A stretch of DNA of 64,000 bases from an uncultured Anaeroplasmataceae bacterium (GCA_949840955.1 CATKXV010000002.1:220193-284192); one strand, 5' to 3'. Positions 34,974 to 45,100 are shown, counted from the first letter of the stretch. Numbers and translations are program-made. The notes: generated by a model from the letters alone, not told the origin.

Positions 34974-35885
34974 TTGAAAGCAATTGTTACAGGTGCTAAC
35001 GGATTTGTTGGGTCTAATCTTGTAAAAAAATTAATTGAAAATAATATAGAGGTTCTTGCTATAGATATATCCTTTTTGAATTCAAGACTTTGCAAAAGTG
35101 ACTTAATTAAAACTTTAGAATTGTCTATTGAAAAAATAAGTGAACTAGAGCAAATGGTAGAGCCTAAATCATATGATGTGTTTTATCATTTTGCTTGGAT
35201 TGGTTCTGCAGGCCCTTTAAGGACAGATGAGAAAATTCAAACACAAAATGCTTTGTGGACTGTGGAGTGTTTGCGTACGGCTTCAAAAATTGGTTGTCAA
35301 AAGTTTATATGTGCGGGATCTATTATGGAATATGAAGTACATGAAGCAATGTATGCACAAGGATCTAAACCAGGAGCAGCATACATTTATGGAGTAGGTA
35401 AAGTTTTGGCTCATGAGCTTTGCAAGCCAATTGCAAATCAAATTGGTATTGATTTGATTTGGACTTATATTACAAACGCTTATGGTATTGGAGAAAAGTC
35501 TCCTAGATTTATAAACACAACTCTTAGAAAAATTATTCATAATGAGCCTTTAGAATTTACTGCAGGTACTCAAAATTATGATTTTATTTATATTGATGAT
35601 GTAGCAAATGCATTTTATTTATTGGGCTTATATGGAAAAGCTAATAAAGGATATATGATTGGTTCAGGAACGGCAAGACCTTTAAAAGACTTTATAATCG
35701 AAATGTGTGATGCAAATGCTGACAACAACAAGCCGTTATTTGGAAATGTTCCTTTTACTGGCGTTAATGTTTCTTTAGATGTATTTTCAATTGCTGAAAT
35801 AGTAAAGGATTGTGGCTTTAAACCGACAACAAGCTTTGCAGAAGGCACTATAAAAACGTTGAAATGGCTTAAAGAGACTGAATAA
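34974..35885 (+). CDS. NAD(P)-dependent CDP-keto-sugar reductase/epimerase (SDR)
   Basis: 303 residues from TTG 34974, which follows GAGGTGG. It has the Rossmann loop VTGANGFVGSNL, FHFAW-type FYHFAWIG, the active-site Ser in CAGSIMEYE, and catalytic Tyr/Lys in YIYGVGK. It is an extended SDR of the kind that reduces the 4-keto group of CDP-6-deoxy sugars, as in paratose/abequose synthases. Its place between rfbG and the epimerase-like gene supports that. Since no RfbH (3-dehydrase) is present, the product should be a CDP-6-deoxyhexose, not a 3,6-dideoxyhexose. Confidence 0.8.
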   Translation: MKAIVTGANGFVGSNLVKKLIENNIEVLAIDISFLNSRLCKSDLIKTLELSIEKISELEQMVEPKSYDVFYHFAWIGSAGPLRTDEKIQTQNALWTVECLRTASKIGCQKFICAGSIMEYEVHEAMYAQGSKPGAAYIYGVGKVLAHELCKPIANQIGIDLIWTYITNAYGIGEKSPRFINTTLRKIIHNEPLEFTAGTQNYDFIYIDDVANAFYLLGLYGKANKGYMIGSGTARPLKDFIIEMCDANADNNKPLFGNVPFTGVNVSLDVFSIAEIVKDCGFKPTTSFAEGTIKTLKWLKETE

Positions 35886-35925
35886 TTGAATTAACTTTTA
35901 ATGAGAAAGGGATGAGCGATAACCT

Positions 35926-36507
35926 ATGCAAAAATGGAGTTTTGAAGAATTGCAAATGAAGGGTGCATACAAAATAACACCATTTTATTCTGATGATTTA
36001 AGAGGCGGCTTTCTTAAGGATTATTCAAAAGAAGTATTTGAACAAAATGGTATTTCTTATGATTTAAAAGAAGTTTTTTATACCATTTCGCACAAAGGCG
36101 TTATACGTGCAATGCATTTTCAAAGGGTGAAACAACAAGCAAAGCTAGTTCGTTGTGTACGTGGAAAAGTATTTGATGTTATTATTGATTTACGAAAGGA
36201 TTCTCCAACTTTCATGAAATGGCAAGGATTTTACTTGTCCGAGGAGAATATGGTTGAATTGCTTGTTCCTGAAGGGTTTGGACATGGGTATCTGGTATTA
36301 GAAGAATCTATTGTATCGTATAAGTGCGCAGAGAAATTTTATGGAGAGTTTGATTCTGGTATAAGATACGATGATCCTTCATTAGCTATTCATTGGCCGT
36401 ATGAAGAAATTGGAGGAAAAGAAAATATTATTAATTCTTTAAAGGATGACTCCTTACAAAGTTTTGAGGAATTCATGAAGAATTATGATAAGTTTTGGAT
36501 AGAGTAA
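35926..36507 (+). CDS. RmlC-like nucleotide-sugar 3,5-epimerase
   Basis: 193 residues, cupin fold of the dTDP-4-dehydrorhamnose 3,5-epimerase family. The catalytic His is in GVIRAMHFQ, and the second face has VPEGFGHGYLVLEE with a conserved His and Tyr. DLRGGFLKDYSKEVF and IRYDDPSLAIHW also match. It sits in a CDP-sugar operon with no dTDP-sugar genes, so its substrate is probably CDP-4-keto-6-deoxyglucose. Whether it acts at C3, C5 or both cannot be read from the sequence. Confidence 0.85.
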   Translation: MQKWSFEELQMKGAYKITPFYSDDLRGGFLKDYSKEVFEQNGISYDLKEVFYTISHKGVIRAMHFQRVKQQAKLVRCVRGKVFDVIIDLRKDSPTFMKWQGFYLSEENMVELLVPEGFGHGYLVLEESIVSYKCAEKFYGEFDSGIRYDDPSLAIHWPYEEIGGKENIINSLKDDSLQSFEEFMKNYDKFWIE

Positions 36508-36522
36508 GAAAGGAAGTTATTT

Positions 36523-37539
36523 ATGAATATAGTATATTCAAGCAGTGATTCATATTCTGAAATTTGTGGTATTTCAATTGTATCATTGTTAGAAAATAAT
36601 AAAAATATAGATGAAATTAATATTTATATTATTGATAATGGTATATCAATAATAAATAAAAAAAGACTTGAAGATACGGTTCATAAATATAACAGGAATC
36701 TATTTTTTGTACAGGCTTTGAACCTAGAACAAATTACAAAGACAAGCATTTATGTTGGAAGATGGAATATAGGGACATTCTTTAGATTGTATCTTTCCTC
36801 TTTGTTGCCTTTAGAGATAGAAAGAGTGATTTATATTGATTGTGATATGATTATAAGACATTCTTTAGAAGAAATTTATAATATAGATTTAGACAATTGT
36901 TTGGTGGCAGGAGTAGATGACTGTAGAAGTGATTTATATAGAATAGAAATCGGGTGTGAACCAGGCACAGTTTATATAAATAATGGTTTTATGCTGATTG
37001 ATTTGAAAAAATGGCGTGAAGTGGATCTGGAATCTAAATTCACTAAATTTATAAATCAAAGGAAGGGAGATTTGACTTATATGGATCAAGCCCCTTTAAA
37101 TGGAATACTAGGACCTAAGAAACAAATTTTTGAATTGCCTCCTGTTTATAATTCACAAAGAATATTTTTCGATTTCTCATATAAACAATTACTTAATTTA
37201 AGAAAACCCAATCATCATTTGTCCAAAGAAGAATATGAAGATGCTGTAAAAGATCCTATTGTTGTTCATTTTACACCAGTATTTATTTCAGGCACAAGGC
37301 CATGGCAAAAAAAAGATAATCATCCATTTAGAAAGGAATATCTTCATTATAAAAATATATCGCCTTGGAAAGATGAACCATTAAGGCGTGATGATAGAAA
37401 ATTGAGAAAAAAATGGATGACTTGGATTTGTAAAATCACCCCAAAATTTATCCTTATTCCCGTCATGGCATATTTACATGCCACATGGTATCCTAAAAAA
37501 AGAATCAAAATTGCTAAAAAAAGAGGTGCGTTATATTGA
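36523..37539 (+). CDS. Glycosyltransferase family 8
   Basis: 338 residues, GT-A fold. It starts MNIVYSSSDSYSEICGISIVSLLENN, typical of GT8 enzymes that use UDP-glucose or UDP-galactose. It has the metal-binding D-C-D in VIYIDCDMIIRHSLEEIY, NNGFMLIDLKKW and the late HFTP...KPW-like segment VHFTPVFISGTRPWQ. A basic amphipathic tail (RKKWMTWICKITPKFILIPVMAY) could dock on the membrane. Its stop overlaps the next start (TTGA). Confidence 0.9.
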   Translation: MNIVYSSSDSYSEICGISIVSLLENNKNIDEINIYIIDNGISIINKKRLEDTVHKYNRNLFFVQALNLEQITKTSIYVGRWNIGTFFRLYLSSLLPLEIERVIYIDCDMIIRHSLEEIYNIDLDNCLVAGVDDCRSDLYRIEIGCEPGTVYINNGFMLIDLKKWREVDLESKFTKFINQRKGDLTYMDQAPLNGILGPKKQIFELPPVYNSQRIFFDFSYKQLLNLRKPNHHLSKEEYEDAVKDPIVVHFTPVFISGTRPWQKKDNHPFRKEYLHYKNISPWKDEPLRRDDRKLRKKWMTWICKITPKFILIPVMAYLHATWYPKKRIKIAKKRGALY

Positions 37540-38723
37540 AAATATTAATGGTGAATAAGTATTTGTATCCTGTAGGAGGAGCTGAGACTTATATGTTTTC
37601 TTTAGCAAAAATTTTACAAGAAAATGGACATCATATTGAATTTTTTGGTTTGAAAAATGATGGAAATATAGTTGGGAATCAATGGAATATTTTGATGCAA
37701 GGATACACAAATAAAAAAATATTTAATCCTTTAAGCTTGGTTTATTCAAAAGCTGCCAAAAGAAAAATGATAAAGTTGTTAGAACTTTTCAAGCCAGACA
37801 TAGTTCATTTTAATAACATTTCTTTTGATTTAACTTCATCTGTTATTGATGCTTGTAGAATACGAAATGTTCCAGCTGTAATGACAATACATGATCCTCA
37901 GTTGGTATGCTGCAATCATATGTTTTATCGCACTAATACGCAAGAAGTTTGCACAAAATGCTTAGATGGTAATTTTAAGCACTGTATAAAAAATAAATGC
38001 TTAAAAAATTCAAAATTGAAAAGCTACTTAGCATATTTAGATTCAAAAAGAACTCATAAAAATAATACTTATAACTACTTATCTTTTTTTATTTCTCCCA
38101 GTGTTTTTTTGAAAAATAAATTAATTGAGGGAGGGTATGATTCAACTAAATGTAAACATTTATGTAATCCTATAGATTCTTCTTTTATTACAAAAGATAT
38201 TCCTGAAAAAAAAGACTATATTTTATATTATGGTAGAATTAGTCCAGAAAAAGGGGTTAAATTATTATGTGAAGCCGTACCTGATGATATAAATCTTATT
38301 ATCGCAGGAGTTGGACCACAAATGAATGATTTGCCAAAAAAAAATAATATAAAATTAGTGGGTTTTAAAAGTGGTGAAGAATTGAAGAAGTTAATAAAGG
38401 AAGCCAAATTTACAGTATACCCATCAATTTGGTATGAAAATTGTCCCCTTTCTGTAATAGAATCTATAGCGTTAGGAACGCCCGTTATTGGAACAAATCA
38501 AGGGGGTATACCTGAATTAATTAAAGATAACATTACAGGTATGCTATTTAACTCTAATAATACTATTGATTTAAAAACCAAGATTAGTACTTTATATAAT
38601 CACAAGGAATATGTTAATTTTGTTTCAAACTGCATTAATTCAGAAAAAGTGACAATAGAAAAGTATTATAGTGAGATTATCAAGATTTATAAGGAGGCAA
38701 TTCAAAATGAAAAGGCTTCTTAA
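37536..38723 (+). CDS. Glycosyltransferase family 4
   Basis: 395 residues, GT-B. It begins [27 protein letters not shown] Cys-rich loop [21 protein letters not shown]...CIKNKCLK lies in the middle, as in a known subgroup of capsule transferases. The donor domain has [18 protein letters not shown] and the EX7E-type [20 protein letters not shown]. The TTG start overlaps the previous stop by four bases, with GAGGTG upstream. Sugar unknown. Confidence 0.9.
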   Translation: MKILMVNKYLYPVGGAETYMFSLAKILQENGHHIEFFGLKNDGNIVGNQWNILMQGYTNKKIFNPLSLVYSKAAKRKMIKLLELFKPDIVHFNNISFDLTSSVIDACRIRNVPAVMTIHDPQLVCCNHMFYRTNTQEVCTKCLDGNFKHCIKNKCLKNSKLKSYLAYLDSKRTHKNNTYNYLSFFISPSVFLKNKLIEGGYDSTKCKHLCNPIDSSFITKDIPEKKDYILYYGRISPEKGVKLLCEAVPDDINLIIAGVGPQMNDLPKKNNIKLVGFKSGEELKKLIKEAKFTVYPSIWYENCPLSVIESIALGTPVIGTNQGGIPELIKDNITGMLFNSNNTIDLKTKISTLYNHKEYVNFVSNCINSEKVTIEKYYSEIIKIYKEAIQNEKAS

Positions 38724-39435
38724 TAGTATAATTACAAGAATTAAAGGAGAACCTTATAAATTAGATGAAAATATCCCAAATTCTTTTTTAATCAAATTGT
38801 GTTTTTTAAAACTAGGACAATTATGGCGAGGCTTTTGGACAAGACAGCATTTTAAAAGAAAGAATAAAGGAAAAAGAGTTTTTATTGGTAAACATGTTAA
38901 AATCGAATGTAAGAAAAAAATTTCTTGTGGAAAAGGAGTCACCATTGGAGATTATACCTATATTAATGCTTTATGCAAAGGTGGAGTAAGAATAGGTAAC
39001 AACGTTTCAATCGGTCGGAAGTGTTCAATAGAGTGTACTGGTGTGTTACGTAATTTGGGGGAAAGTCTTACTATAGGGAATAATGTAGGAATTGCTGAGA
39101 ATTCATTTATTGGAGTTAGAGGACAAGTCTATATAGGGGATAATTGTATTTTTGGCCCTAATGTTAAAATACATTCTGAAAATCATATTTTTACTTGTAC
39201 AAACGTTCCTATTAAATTGCAAGGAGAGCAAAGAAAAGGCGTTAGGATTGAAGAAGATTGTTGGATTGGATCTGGAGCAATTATATTGGATGGAGTTCAT
39301 ATAGGAAAAGGTAGTATAATTGCAGCTGGAGCTGTAGTTAATAAAGATGTGGAAAGTTATACCATTGTAGGAGGAGTTCCAGCAAAATTAATAAGACATA
39401 GAGAAGAATTAGAATCACCTGTAGAGAGTGATTGA
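38707..39435 (+). CDS. Hexapeptide-repeat acyltransferase
   Basis: 242 residues from ATG 38707 (AAGGAGG upstream; it lies inside the end of the preceding gene). Residues about 60-230 are a left-handed beta-helix with repeats such as [30 protein letters not shown] and [14 protein letters not shown]. The catalytic His region is SENHIF, and the end [30 protein letters not shown]...GVPAKLIR is typical. Such enzymes O-acetylate polysaccharide sugars with acetyl-CoA. Confidence 0.9.
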   Translation: MKRLLNSIITRIKGEPYKLDENIPNSFLIKLCFLKLGQLWRGFWTRQHFKRKNKGKRVFIGKHVKIECKKKISCGKGVTIGDYTYINALCKGGVRIGNNVSIGRKCSIECTGVLRNLGESLTIGNNVGIAENSFIGVRGQVYIGDNCIFGPNVKIHSENHIFTCTNVPIKLQGEQRKGVRIEEDCWIGSGAIILDGVHIGKGSIIAAGAVVNKDVESYTIVGGVPAKLIRHREELESPVESD

Positions 39436-39529
39436 CTTGAATAAGATTAAAAGATTATTTTTGTTTGTAAAATATAAAACCTTAAGTCTTACATGATTAT
39501 AAATATCTTACACCTCCCATTTAATTCAT

Positions 39530-39610
39530 ATAGGGAGTCTTGTTAGTGGCAAAATTGAAAGTAATGCTGTATATGTAGGTAATCCAGTGAAAAGACAGCA
39601 ATTTAGATGA
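39530..39610 (+). pseudogene. Relic of a second hexapeptide acyltransferase (C-terminal end only)
   Basis: The plus frame 39530-39610 reads IGSLVSGKIESNAVYVGNPVKRQQFR then stop, which is the usual end of this family (GSxVxGxIExNxxYxGNPxK). No start, no ribosome binding site and no upstream repeats remain; the preceding 90 bp give no convincing helix repeats. It is a leftover of a gene lost by recombination. The 39436-39694 gap holds nothing else I can read. Confidence 0.7.
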
Positions 39611-39694
39611 TTGGGCATAAAAAACTCCAAAATGATAAAATTGTAAAAGGCATAAATAATTAAACGAAATATTTTAATTGGAGGAGGGATAAGT

Positions 39695-40903
39695 ATGAAA
39701 CCAAAAAAAATAGGTTTACTATTAATAATAATATTTTTATTGGGTTCTATAATTTTTGAAAATAAAATATCTATAGTAAAATATTTTGATGAAGTTTTAG
39801 TACTAGTCTTCCTATTGTTTACAATTTTTAATTTATTATTAAAAAGAATTAAACTCTCTTTAAGAGACACTTTCTTAATTTTTACTTGGATTGGACTTAT
39901 TTTTATTGGAATTATTTCAAATGTTTTTATTAAAATAGATAGGAAAATATTTGAAATTTGTTTAGATATAGTAAGTTTTTCCAAATTATTTATTTTTATA
40001 ATATGTACGAAGTATTTATTTTCTTATAAAACGGTTGATTCTTTCTTTGATTCTTTAGTTAAAATTAGTAAGTGTTTGGTTATTTTACTGTTTGTTTTAA
40101 GTATAGGTTCAGTTTTTTTTGATTTTGGAATGAGAGGACAAAAAAGATTTGGTATATATGGTTTTAATTTTATTTTTGAATATGCACACGAATTTTCAGT
40201 ATTTGTTCTTTGTCTTTATACTGTTTTATATTTGAAATTGAAAAAACGAAGAGATAGAATTCTATATTCTTTTTTAATTTTTTTTGTTCTAATTTTAACA
40301 CTAAAAGGACCGTCTATGCTTATTCCATTCATATTTTTGGGATTCAGTTCAATTTACAAATATAAGAATAAATTGAATGTGTTAATCATACTATCCTTTT
40401 TAATGGTCATTTGTATTTGGATATCAAAATTTCAAATTATTAATTATTTAACAAATGAAAATGCTCCACGTTACTTATTATTTAAATATGGTTTTATTAC
40501 AGCAAGAAACTATTTTCCTTTTGGTAGTGGATTCGGCACATATGGTTCATCAATAGCAGCCTCTGCCTACTCTCCCTTATATGAAGCATATGGTTTTTCC
40601 TCTTTATATGGAATGAGTCCAGAGGATTATCAATTTTTAAATGACACATATTATCCTATGATAATTGGGCAATTTGGTATTTTGGGGGCACTAATAATGT
40701 CTTTTGTGTTCTATTCATTTTTCAAAACTTGTTTTCAGTGTTATAATAGAAAAAATAAAATTATATCTAGTATTTTATTATGTTACTTTATTATTCATTC
40801 GGTGGGATCAGCTATATTGACCTCATCTGCAGGGGTATTGGGGTTGATTTTTATATCTTTAGTTTGGAAATATGATGAAGGGAAGAGAAAATATGAAGTA
40901 TAA
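39695..40903 (+). CDS. O-antigen polymerase-like membrane protein (Wzy)
   Basis: 402 residues, about 11 membrane helices, strongly AT-rich DNA. The order fits Wzy polymerases: early helix pairs, then LTLKGPSMLIPFIFLG. A large outside loop follows with FGSGFGTYGSSIAASAYSPLYEAYG and NDTYYPMIIGQFGILGAL, the usual late Wzy motif. It would join lipid-linked repeat units outside the membrane. GGAGGAGGG precedes the ATG. It pairs with the Wzx at 41780 as one export set. Confidence 0.82.
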   Translation: MKPKKIGLLLIIIFLLGSIIFENKISIVKYFDEVLVLVFLLFTIFNLLLKRIKLSLRDTFLIFTWIGLIFIGIISNVFIKIDRKIFEICLDIVSFSKLFIFIICTKYLFSYKTVDSFFDSLVKISKCLVILLFVLSIGSVFFDFGMRGQKRFGIYGFNFIFEYAHEFSVFVLCLYTVLYLKLKKRRDRILYSFLIFFVLILTLKGPSMLIPFIFLGFSSIYKYKNKLNVLIILSFLMVICIWISKFQIINYLTNENAPRYLLFKYGFITARNYFPFGSGFGTYGSSIAASAYSPLYEAYGFSSLYGMSPEDYQFLNDTYYPMIIGQFGILGALIMSFVFYSFFKTCFQCYNRKNKIISSILLCYFIIHSVGSAILTSSAGVLGLIFISLVWKYDEGKRKYEV

Positions 40904-41783
40904 AATTGTAAAATCATTTAAGGATGGAAATTTATGGTATAAAATCAAAAGTTTGATTTTAGGTAAACTATTGCAAATGAACCATTTTCAAATGGTGGTC
41001 ATTTACAGACAGATGATTTTAAATAAGTATAAAAGGAAGTATTCAAAAAAAATTGAATATCATAAATATGAATTACAGACTCCAGTAAAAAAGGTTTGGG
41101 TTTGTTGGTTTCAAGGAAGAGATAATGCGCCTTTAATTGTAAAAAAATCTATTGATTCTATTTATGAAAAATTCACTGATTGGGAAATTCATTTTTTGAC
41201 TAAAGAAAATTTATATCAATATATCGACATGCCAGCTTATATTATAGAAAAATGGGAAAAAGGAATTATTACTCATACTCATTTTTCTGATATTGTGAGA
41301 ATAAATCTTTTATTTATACACGGAGGTCTTTGGGTAGATGCAACAACTTATTTTACTGATAAATTCCCAGATTATTTGATAAATTCAGACTTATTTTATT
41401 ATAATCATTTAGATTGCAATGATTATGCTTTAGTTATGGATAGCTGGCTTATCTATGCTAAACCTCAAAATCCTATTTTAGGTCAAGTTCAAAATCTTTT
41501 ATTTTTATATTGGAAGAAGAAGAAACATTTATGTGAATACTTTTTGGCACATTTATTTTTTGAAATAGTCTTAGAAAAATATCCTGAGGAGTGGGATAAG
41601 ATTCCATATAAAAACTCTATTGATGCTCATATTTTAATAAAGTATATAAATAAGAAATATGATGAAAGCGAATTTGAGTTTATCAAGAGTCAATCCTTTT
41701 GCCATAAATTAAATTATAAATGTACCTTAAATGAGGAGCTTGCCAATACATATTATAAAAAATTGATAAAAGGTATAGAATGA
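40893..41783 (+). CDS. Capsular polysaccharide synthesis glycosyltransferase (GT32-like)
   Basis: 296 residues from ATG 40893, inside the end of wzy. It has the Caps_synth/GT32 layout: KKVWVCWFQGRDNAPLIVKKSIDS, DWEIHFLTKENL and SDIVRINLLFIHGGLWVDATTYF (D-x-x-R and the DxD-like VDAT). The C-terminal half is shared with capsule transferases (HLFFEIVLEKYPEEWDKIP). It ends in the ATGA that starts wzx. Donor sugar unknown. Confidence 0.87.
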   Translation: MKYKIVKSFKDGNLWYKIKSLILGKLLQMNHFQMVVIYRQMILNKYKRKYSKKIEYHKYELQTPVKKVWVCWFQGRDNAPLIVKKSIDSIYEKFTDWEIHFLTKENLYQYIDMPAYIIEKWEKGIITHTHFSDIVRINLLFIHGGLWVDATTYFTDKFPDYLINSDLFYYNHLDCNDYALVMDSWLIYAKPQNPILGQVQNLLFLYWKKKKHLCEYFLAHLFFEIVLEKYPEEWDKIPYKNSIDAHILIKYINKKYDESEFEFIKSQSFCHKLNYKCTLNEELANTYYKKLIKGIE

Positions 41784-43246
41784 TGAAGAGTATAAAAAAA
41801 AATTTGATCTATCAATTTTCATATCAGTTTTTAATTTTGGTTATTCCCTTTATTATCTCTCCATATTTAACTAGAATTTTAGGGAAAGAAAATTTGGGTG
41901 TATATTCATATGTAAATTCAATTGCATTTTATTTTGTTATATTTGCGATGTTGGGAATTGCAAATTATGGAACAAGAGCCATATCTATGGTTAAGGATAA
42001 TGAATTAGAATTAAGAAAAACTTTTTGGAATTTATTTTTTCTACACATAATCTCTTCATCTATTGCAATTTTTTCATACTGCATATTATGTTTTTCTTTA
42101 TTAAAATCATCTGTTGGATATTTACACATATTGTATGTGCTATCAGCACTATTTGATATTACCTGGTTATTTTATGGTCTTGAAGAATTTAAAAGTATTG
42201 TTTTGAAAAATACTCTTATTAAAGTTATAGAGCTAATTTTAATTTTTACTTTAGTGAAAACAGAAAATGATCTTCCAATATATACGGCAATCATGTGTGG
42301 ATCATATTTATTAGGTATGTTAGTTATTATGCCTTTGGCAATTAAAAATGTAAAATTTATTCGACCGAATTGGAAATTAATTGGGAAACATTTAAAACCT
42401 GTTTTGATTCTAAGTATTTATACATTAAGCACAGGGATTTATTCGGTATTAGATAAGACTATTTTAGGTATATTTTGTGAGAAAGCAGATGTAGGTATTT
42501 ATGATTATGGAGAAAAATTGATTAAAATAATAAATACGATTTTAACTACCGTTGGAACTGTAATGTTACCAAGGATGTCTTATTTATTTGAAAAAAAAGA
42601 TAAAACAAAACTCATCCAATTTATTTCTTATTCTTTTATAGGCATTGGTTTTTTAGCTTTTGGATCCGTGTTTGGTATTTTAGGATTGGGCGATGATTTT
42701 GTTTTGTTATATTATGGTAAAGATTTCATAGAATGCTCATTTGTTATGAAATGTTTAACCCCGATTATTTTAATTGTTTCCTTTGGTAATATTATTAGAA
42801 CTCAGTATATTTTGCCTAGTAAAAAAGATAAAATGTATGTTGCTTCTTTTGCAATAAGTATGCTGCTAAATGCGATTATTGATTTATCATTAATACCTTT
42901 CATAGGTATTAATGGCGCTATTATTGGAACGATAGTTGCAGAATTGACTTCTGTTTTAATTCAATTATTATCTGTAAGAAAAGAAATTCCTATTTTAAAA
43001 TTTTTGTTTAAAACTATACCTTTTCTATTTAGTGGAGGAGTTATGTTTATAATTTTATTTTTACTAAATCATTTTAATGTTTTTAGTTCAATTAATATTG
43101 TAGGAAGGCTTTCTATAGAATTTGTTATTGGAACGTTCATTTATTTTAGTATCTCTTTTATATTAGCATTTATTTTTTTAAAAAAAGATACTATATTAAT
43201 TTTGAATAGTTTGCTAAAACGAAAGAAAGAAGTAAATAATATATAA
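41780..43246 (+). CDS. Wzx-type repeat-unit flippase
   Basis: 488 residues with about 14 hydrophobic helices, MATE/MOP superfamily. KKNLIYQFSYQFLILVIPFIISPYLTRILGKENLGVYSYVNSIAFYFVIFA is the conserved first third of polysaccharide flippases, followed by the DKTILGIF motif in helix 7. It moves undecaprenyl-linked units across the membrane. Second codon is also ATG (41783), which may be the true start. It is one of two Wzx genes in the window; the other is at 56853-58328. Confidence 0.92.
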   Translation: MMKSIKKNLIYQFSYQFLILVIPFIISPYLTRILGKENLGVYSYVNSIAFYFVIFAMLGIANYGTRAISMVKDNELELRKTFWNLFFLHIISSSIAIFSYCILCFSLLKSSVGYLHILYVLSALFDITWLFYGLEEFKSIVLKNTLIKVIELILIFTLVKTENDLPIYTAIMCGSYLLGMLVIMPLAIKNVKFIRPNWKLIGKHLKPVLILSIYTLSTGIYSVLDKTILGIFCEKADVGIYDYGEKLIKIINTILTTVGTVMLPRMSYLFEKKDKTKLIQFISYSFIGIGFLAFGSVFGILGLGDDFVLLYYGKDFIECSFVMKCLTPIILIVSFGNIIRTQYILPSKKDKMYVASFAISMLLNAIIDLSLIPFIGINGAIIGTIVAELTSVLIQLLSVRKEIPILKFLFKTIPFLFSGGVMFIILFLLNHFNVFSSINIVGRLSIEFVIGTFIYFSISFILAFIFLKKDTILILNSLLKRKKEVNNI

Positions 43247-43272
43247 AAAATATATAATGAGGTAAGAGTGTT

Positions 43273-44079
43273 ATGGATGAAAGATTATTTAAACTTCAAA
43301 ATGGATTAAAGTATGTTTTGAAATTATTCCATGAATATTGTGAAAAACAAAATTTAAAATATTATCTGGCTTATGGATCTTTATTAGGTGCAATACGGCA
43401 TCATGATATTATTCCATGGGATGATGATATGGATATTTATATGTTTCGTGATGAGTATAACAAATTAAGAGATCTTTGGAAAAAAGAATCTCCAAAGGAA
43501 TTATATTTACAATCTTTTGATGATGTTCGTGATGTGTATTTTACTTATGCCAAAATTAGATTAAATGGAACTACATATAATGAAAATACAACGAAAAATA
43601 GAAATATGCATAAGGGAATTTTTATTGATTTGTTTATTTTAGATTATTTGCCTAATAATTTAAACGAACGTGCAGTATTATATAAGAAAATGAATCGGAT
43701 AAATAAAATGACTTATTATAAAGGAACATACGAAACCACAAAAAAAATAAAATTCATTTTTACTAAGCTCTATAGTTATTCTTATTTGAGAAAGAAAAGA
43801 GATCTATATATTTCTAAAATAAAAGATAGAGCCTATGTAGGATATATAGGTTCATTTAGTAATTTTTTAAGAAATGTATTTAAGGTTGAAGCTTTTAAAG
43901 AATGCATGTTATTTGATTTTGGAAAATATCAATTTTATATTCCAAATGGTTATGAAGAGATTTTGAAGAAATTATATGATAATTATATGGAATTGCCCCC
44001 AGTAGAAAAAAGAATTAATCCACATGTTGTAGATATAGATTTTGGAAATTATGACAAATTGTTTGAAAGTAACAAATAA
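43273..44079 (+). CDS. licD: LicD-family phosphotransferase
   Basis: 268 residues. LicD proteins move phosphocholine or a like phospho-group from a CDP- or nucleotide-carrier onto a sugar of a surface polymer. The core LAYGSLLGAIRHHDIIPWDDDMDIYMFRDEY holds the nucleotidyltransferase-fold GS and DDDMD motifs, and GIFIDLFILDYLP is the next conserved block. The Cys/Tyr-rich basic middle is normal for the group. It is the first member of the decoration module that includes the kinase/cytidylyltransferase fusion at 45158. Confidence 0.92.
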   Translation: MDERLFKLQNGLKYVLKLFHEYCEKQNLKYYLAYGSLLGAIRHHDIIPWDDDMDIYMFRDEYNKLRDLWKKESPKELYLQSFDDVRDVYFTYAKIRLNGTTYNENTTKNRNMHKGIFIDLFILDYLPNNLNERAVLYKKMNRINKMTYYKGTYETTKKIKFIFTKLYSYSYLRKKRDLYISKIKDRAYVGYIGSFSNFLRNVFKVEAFKECMLFDFGKYQFYIPNGYEEILKKLYDNYMELPPVEKRINPHVVDIDFGNYDKLFESNK

Positions 44080-44099
44080 AAATTGGAGGTGAAAAAGCA

Positions 44100-45014
44100 A
44101 TGATAAAAATTACAACTGAACAAATTGTTTCTTTAAAAATTACTAGCCAAGAAATGATTGAGTGGGTAAATGAAACAATTAAAAATAAAAAAAGTATGCT
44201 TTTGCCTGAAAAAATCAGTATAAAAATGGATGAAGGTAAAATATTTTATAATGTGATGCCATGCGTTGTTGAAACAGAAGGGGTCGCTGGAGTTAAAGTT
44301 GTTACACGATATCCTAATCGTACACCCGTATTAGACAGTAAACTCTCTTTATATGACTTAAAAACGGGATATTTAAAAGCGATTATAGATGCTGATTTTA
44401 TAACAACTTGGAGAACAGCAGCTGTTGCAATTCATTCTATAAATCTTTTGGCTGTTCATGAATTTAAAATAATATCTTTTGTAGGATTAGGAACCATAGG
44501 TAAAGCTACATTGAAAATGTTTCTAGATACAATAGATAAAAAAAGAAAAGTTGAAATTCGTATTCTTAATTATAAAAATATAGGTGAATCTATAGTTAAG
44601 CAATACGAAGGTGATACTAATGTTACGTGGAAATTGTTTGATAATTATATTGATATGGCTAAGGATTCAGATATAATTGTTTCAGCTGTTACTTTTGCCG
44701 AAGAAGATTTTGCAGATGAGTCTGTTTATAAGAAAGGGGTGCTTTTAGTCCCTATTCATACTCGAGGATTTCAGAATTGTGATAAAACATTTGACAAAAT
44801 ATTTGGAGATGATTATAATCATATTCAAGGATTTAAATATTTTGCTCATTTTAAAAACTTTCATGAGATAAGCGATGTCATTAATGGTATATGTGTCGGT
44901 CGGGAGAATAACGAAGAGAGAATAATTGCTTACAATATAGGGATTGCGTTGCATGATATTGTTTTTGCACAAAAAATAATGGAAAAACTTTATAATATAA
45001 AAGAAATAAAATAA
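44100..45014 (+). CDS. Ornithine cyclodeaminase / mu-crystallin family protein
   Basis: 304 residues. Family marks: LPEKISIK (substrate Lys), VAGVKVVTRYPNR (Lys and Arg for carboxylate binding), GYLKAIIDADFITTWRTAAVAIHSINLLA, and the NAD loop FVGLGTIGKAT. Later DSDIIVSAVT... and the end carry the usual acid residue region. Members act on amino or imino acids: ornithine to proline, ketimine reduction, or NAD-dependent amino acid synthesis. Placed between licD and the fusion gene, it may make or use an amino-acid head group for decoration; the substrate is unknown. GGAGGTG precedes the ATG. Confidence 0.82.
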   Translation: MIKITTEQIVSLKITSQEMIEWVNETIKNKKSMLLPEKISIKMDEGKIFYNVMPCVVETEGVAGVKVVTRYPNRTPVLDSKLSLYDLKTGYLKAIIDADFITTWRTAAVAIHSINLLAVHEFKIISFVGLGTIGKATLKMFLDTIDKKRKVEIRILNYKNIGESIVKQYEGDTNVTWKLFDNYIDMAKDSDIIVSAVTFAEEDFADESVYKKGVLLVPIHTRGFQNCDKTFDKIFGDDYNHIQGFKYFAHFKNFHEISDVINGICVGRENNEERIIAYNIGIALHDIVFAQKIMEKLYNIKEIK

Positions 45015-45045
45015 TTTGATTATATAGAGCTTTTTAATCCAAAAT

Positions 45046-45100
45046 AAAAGTTCCTTTTTATAATGATTTTCGATCATTTTCATTATAAAAAGGAACTTTT
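45046..45100. terminator. Bidirectional terminator between the OCD gene and the giant fusion gene
   Basis: A 21-bp perfect stem (arms 45046-45066 and 45080-45100) with a 13-nt loop. A T run ends it on both strands. It serves the convergent genes ending at 45014 and 45158. Confidence 0.9.

Noticed and set aside
39526..39984. A 152-codon minus-strand open frame opposite the start of wzy.
   Set aside because: It is Ile/Lys-rich low-complexity, has no ribosome binding site, and mirrors the AT-rich wzy codons and the acyltransferase relic.
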